A DNA stretch of 64,000 bases from assembly GCA_964653485.1 (NCBI GenBank), contig CAZZFF010000020.1:1-64000 (forward strand). Reading direction: 5' to 3'. The position numbers were made by a program, and so were the translations under genes. Shown piece by piece: positions 63,608-64,000 of this stretch. Numbering within the stretch: position 1 is the stretch's first letter; every line of letters begins with the position of its first letter. This stretch comes from CAVQND01 sp964653485 (GTDB lineage: Bacteria > Verrucomicrobiota > Verrucomicrobiia > Limisphaerales > UBA8199). The notes beneath the pieces are model-generated. The model was given only the letters and a program-made list of their open reading frames with translations, did not search any database and was not told where the DNA came from.

Positions 63608-64000
63608 TCACCGGTCGGGCGTCTTCATCTGCCGATGCACAAAGAAGTAATACATCGTTCCCAGCACGAGCATGGCGCCGCCGAGCCAGAGCGAGACACG
63701 GTGCATCTCGCCTCGCATGAGTTGCTCGTCCTGCCCCATCTTGATGCCGACGTAACAAAGCACGGCGCACCAAATGGCCGAGCCGAGCAATGTGAAGAGC
63801 GAAAAGACCTTGTAGTCCATCCGCACGACCCCGGCCGGGATGCCGATCAAGTGCCGCACAACGGGCAGAAACCGGGAAATGAAGATGCCCATCGCCCCGT
63901 AATGCGCGGCCCACCGTTCCGCGCCCTGGACCTTCTGGCCCGAGACGAGGAAGTAACGGCCGTATCGCATTACAAGCGGCCGCCCGGCCAGACGGGCCGC
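63608..64000 (-). CDS. DedA-family membrane protein, 5' part outside window
   Basis: The minus-strand frame is open to the window end and gives about 130 residues without a stop. RYFLVSGQKVQGAERWAAHYG, MGIFISRFLPVVRHLIGIPAGVVRM and FSLFTLLGSAIWCAVLCYVGI are the conserved core of DedA/SNARE-associated Golgi proteins (split: SRFLPVVRHLIGIPAG carries the key R and P residues). A last membrane segment is WLGGAMLVLGTMYYFF. DedA proteins flip or transport phospholipids and help maintain membrane potential. The N-terminus is missing, so length cannot be judged. Confidence 0.9.
   Translation of the reverse strand, partial: AARLAGRPLVMRYGRYFLVSGQKVQGAERWAAHYGAMGIFISRFLPVVRHLIGIPAGVVRMDYKVFSLFTLLGSAIWCAVLCYVGIKMGQDEQLMRGEMHRVSLWLGGAMLVLGTMYYFFVHRQMKTPDR

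Overview
The window looks like a chromosome segment of a GC-rich Verrucomicrobiota bacterium, probably of the Limisphaerales/Pedosphaera type. This is inferred from gene content, not from a marker gene: twin-arginine sugar-phosphate isomerase/epimerases, a Gfo/Idh/MocA oxidoreductase with an exported N-terminus, a small planctomycete-type c-type cytochrome, large secreted glycosidases, an outer-membrane acyloxyacyl hydrolase (so a Gram-negative envelope), and arrays of a CGGATTT heptamer that are common in PVC-group genomes.

Layout. 1-5.5 kb: phosphoketolase C-terminus, a DUF4926 protein, a lipoprotein, and a three-part exported protein (galactose-binding-like, basic-secretory-protein peptidase-like, GH92 mannosidase). 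5.5-13 kb: a 1353-residue GH-A glycosidase-like protein with three copies of a C-terminal module, thioredoxin reductase, small exported proteins, a cytochrome and an epimerase. 13-17.4 kb: a probable acquired island with a MITE-like hairpin element, an AT-richer nucleotide-sugar epimerase, a truncated exported gene, and a PstI/BsuBI-type restriction-modification system with a small HTH protein. 17.6-30.9 kb: GH20-like hexosaminidase, HEAT protein, tRNA-Phe, epimerase, lipid kinase, methyltransferase, LolCDE-like transporter, Gfo/Idh/MocA oxidoreductase, ApbE and rhomboid protease.

31-40.2 kb (minus strand): six tightly spaced genes: HAD-UbiA prenyltransferase, GMC oxidoreductase, acyl-CoA ligase, a beta-propeller sensor kinase, its response regulator, and a PagL-type lipid A deacylase. 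They look like one envelope-lipid modification and sensing unit. 40.4-41.3 kb: a SocA/Panacea-type antitoxin with a likely toxin. 42.5-52.6 kb (minus strand): the most unusual unit, an ECF sigma factor overlapping an anti-sigma-like, membrane-anchored von Willebrand A protein, followed by a 2185-residue internally duplicated membrane protein of unknown function.

52.8-64 kb: SMP-30 lactonase, GatA overlapping a nucleotidyltransferase, an orphan ParD-like antitoxin, a gene fragment, a YbhFSR-like drug/ion exporter (HlyD, double ATPase, two permeases), QueG, shikimate kinase and a partial DedA protein. The window starts inside the phosphoketolase gene and ends inside the DedA gene.
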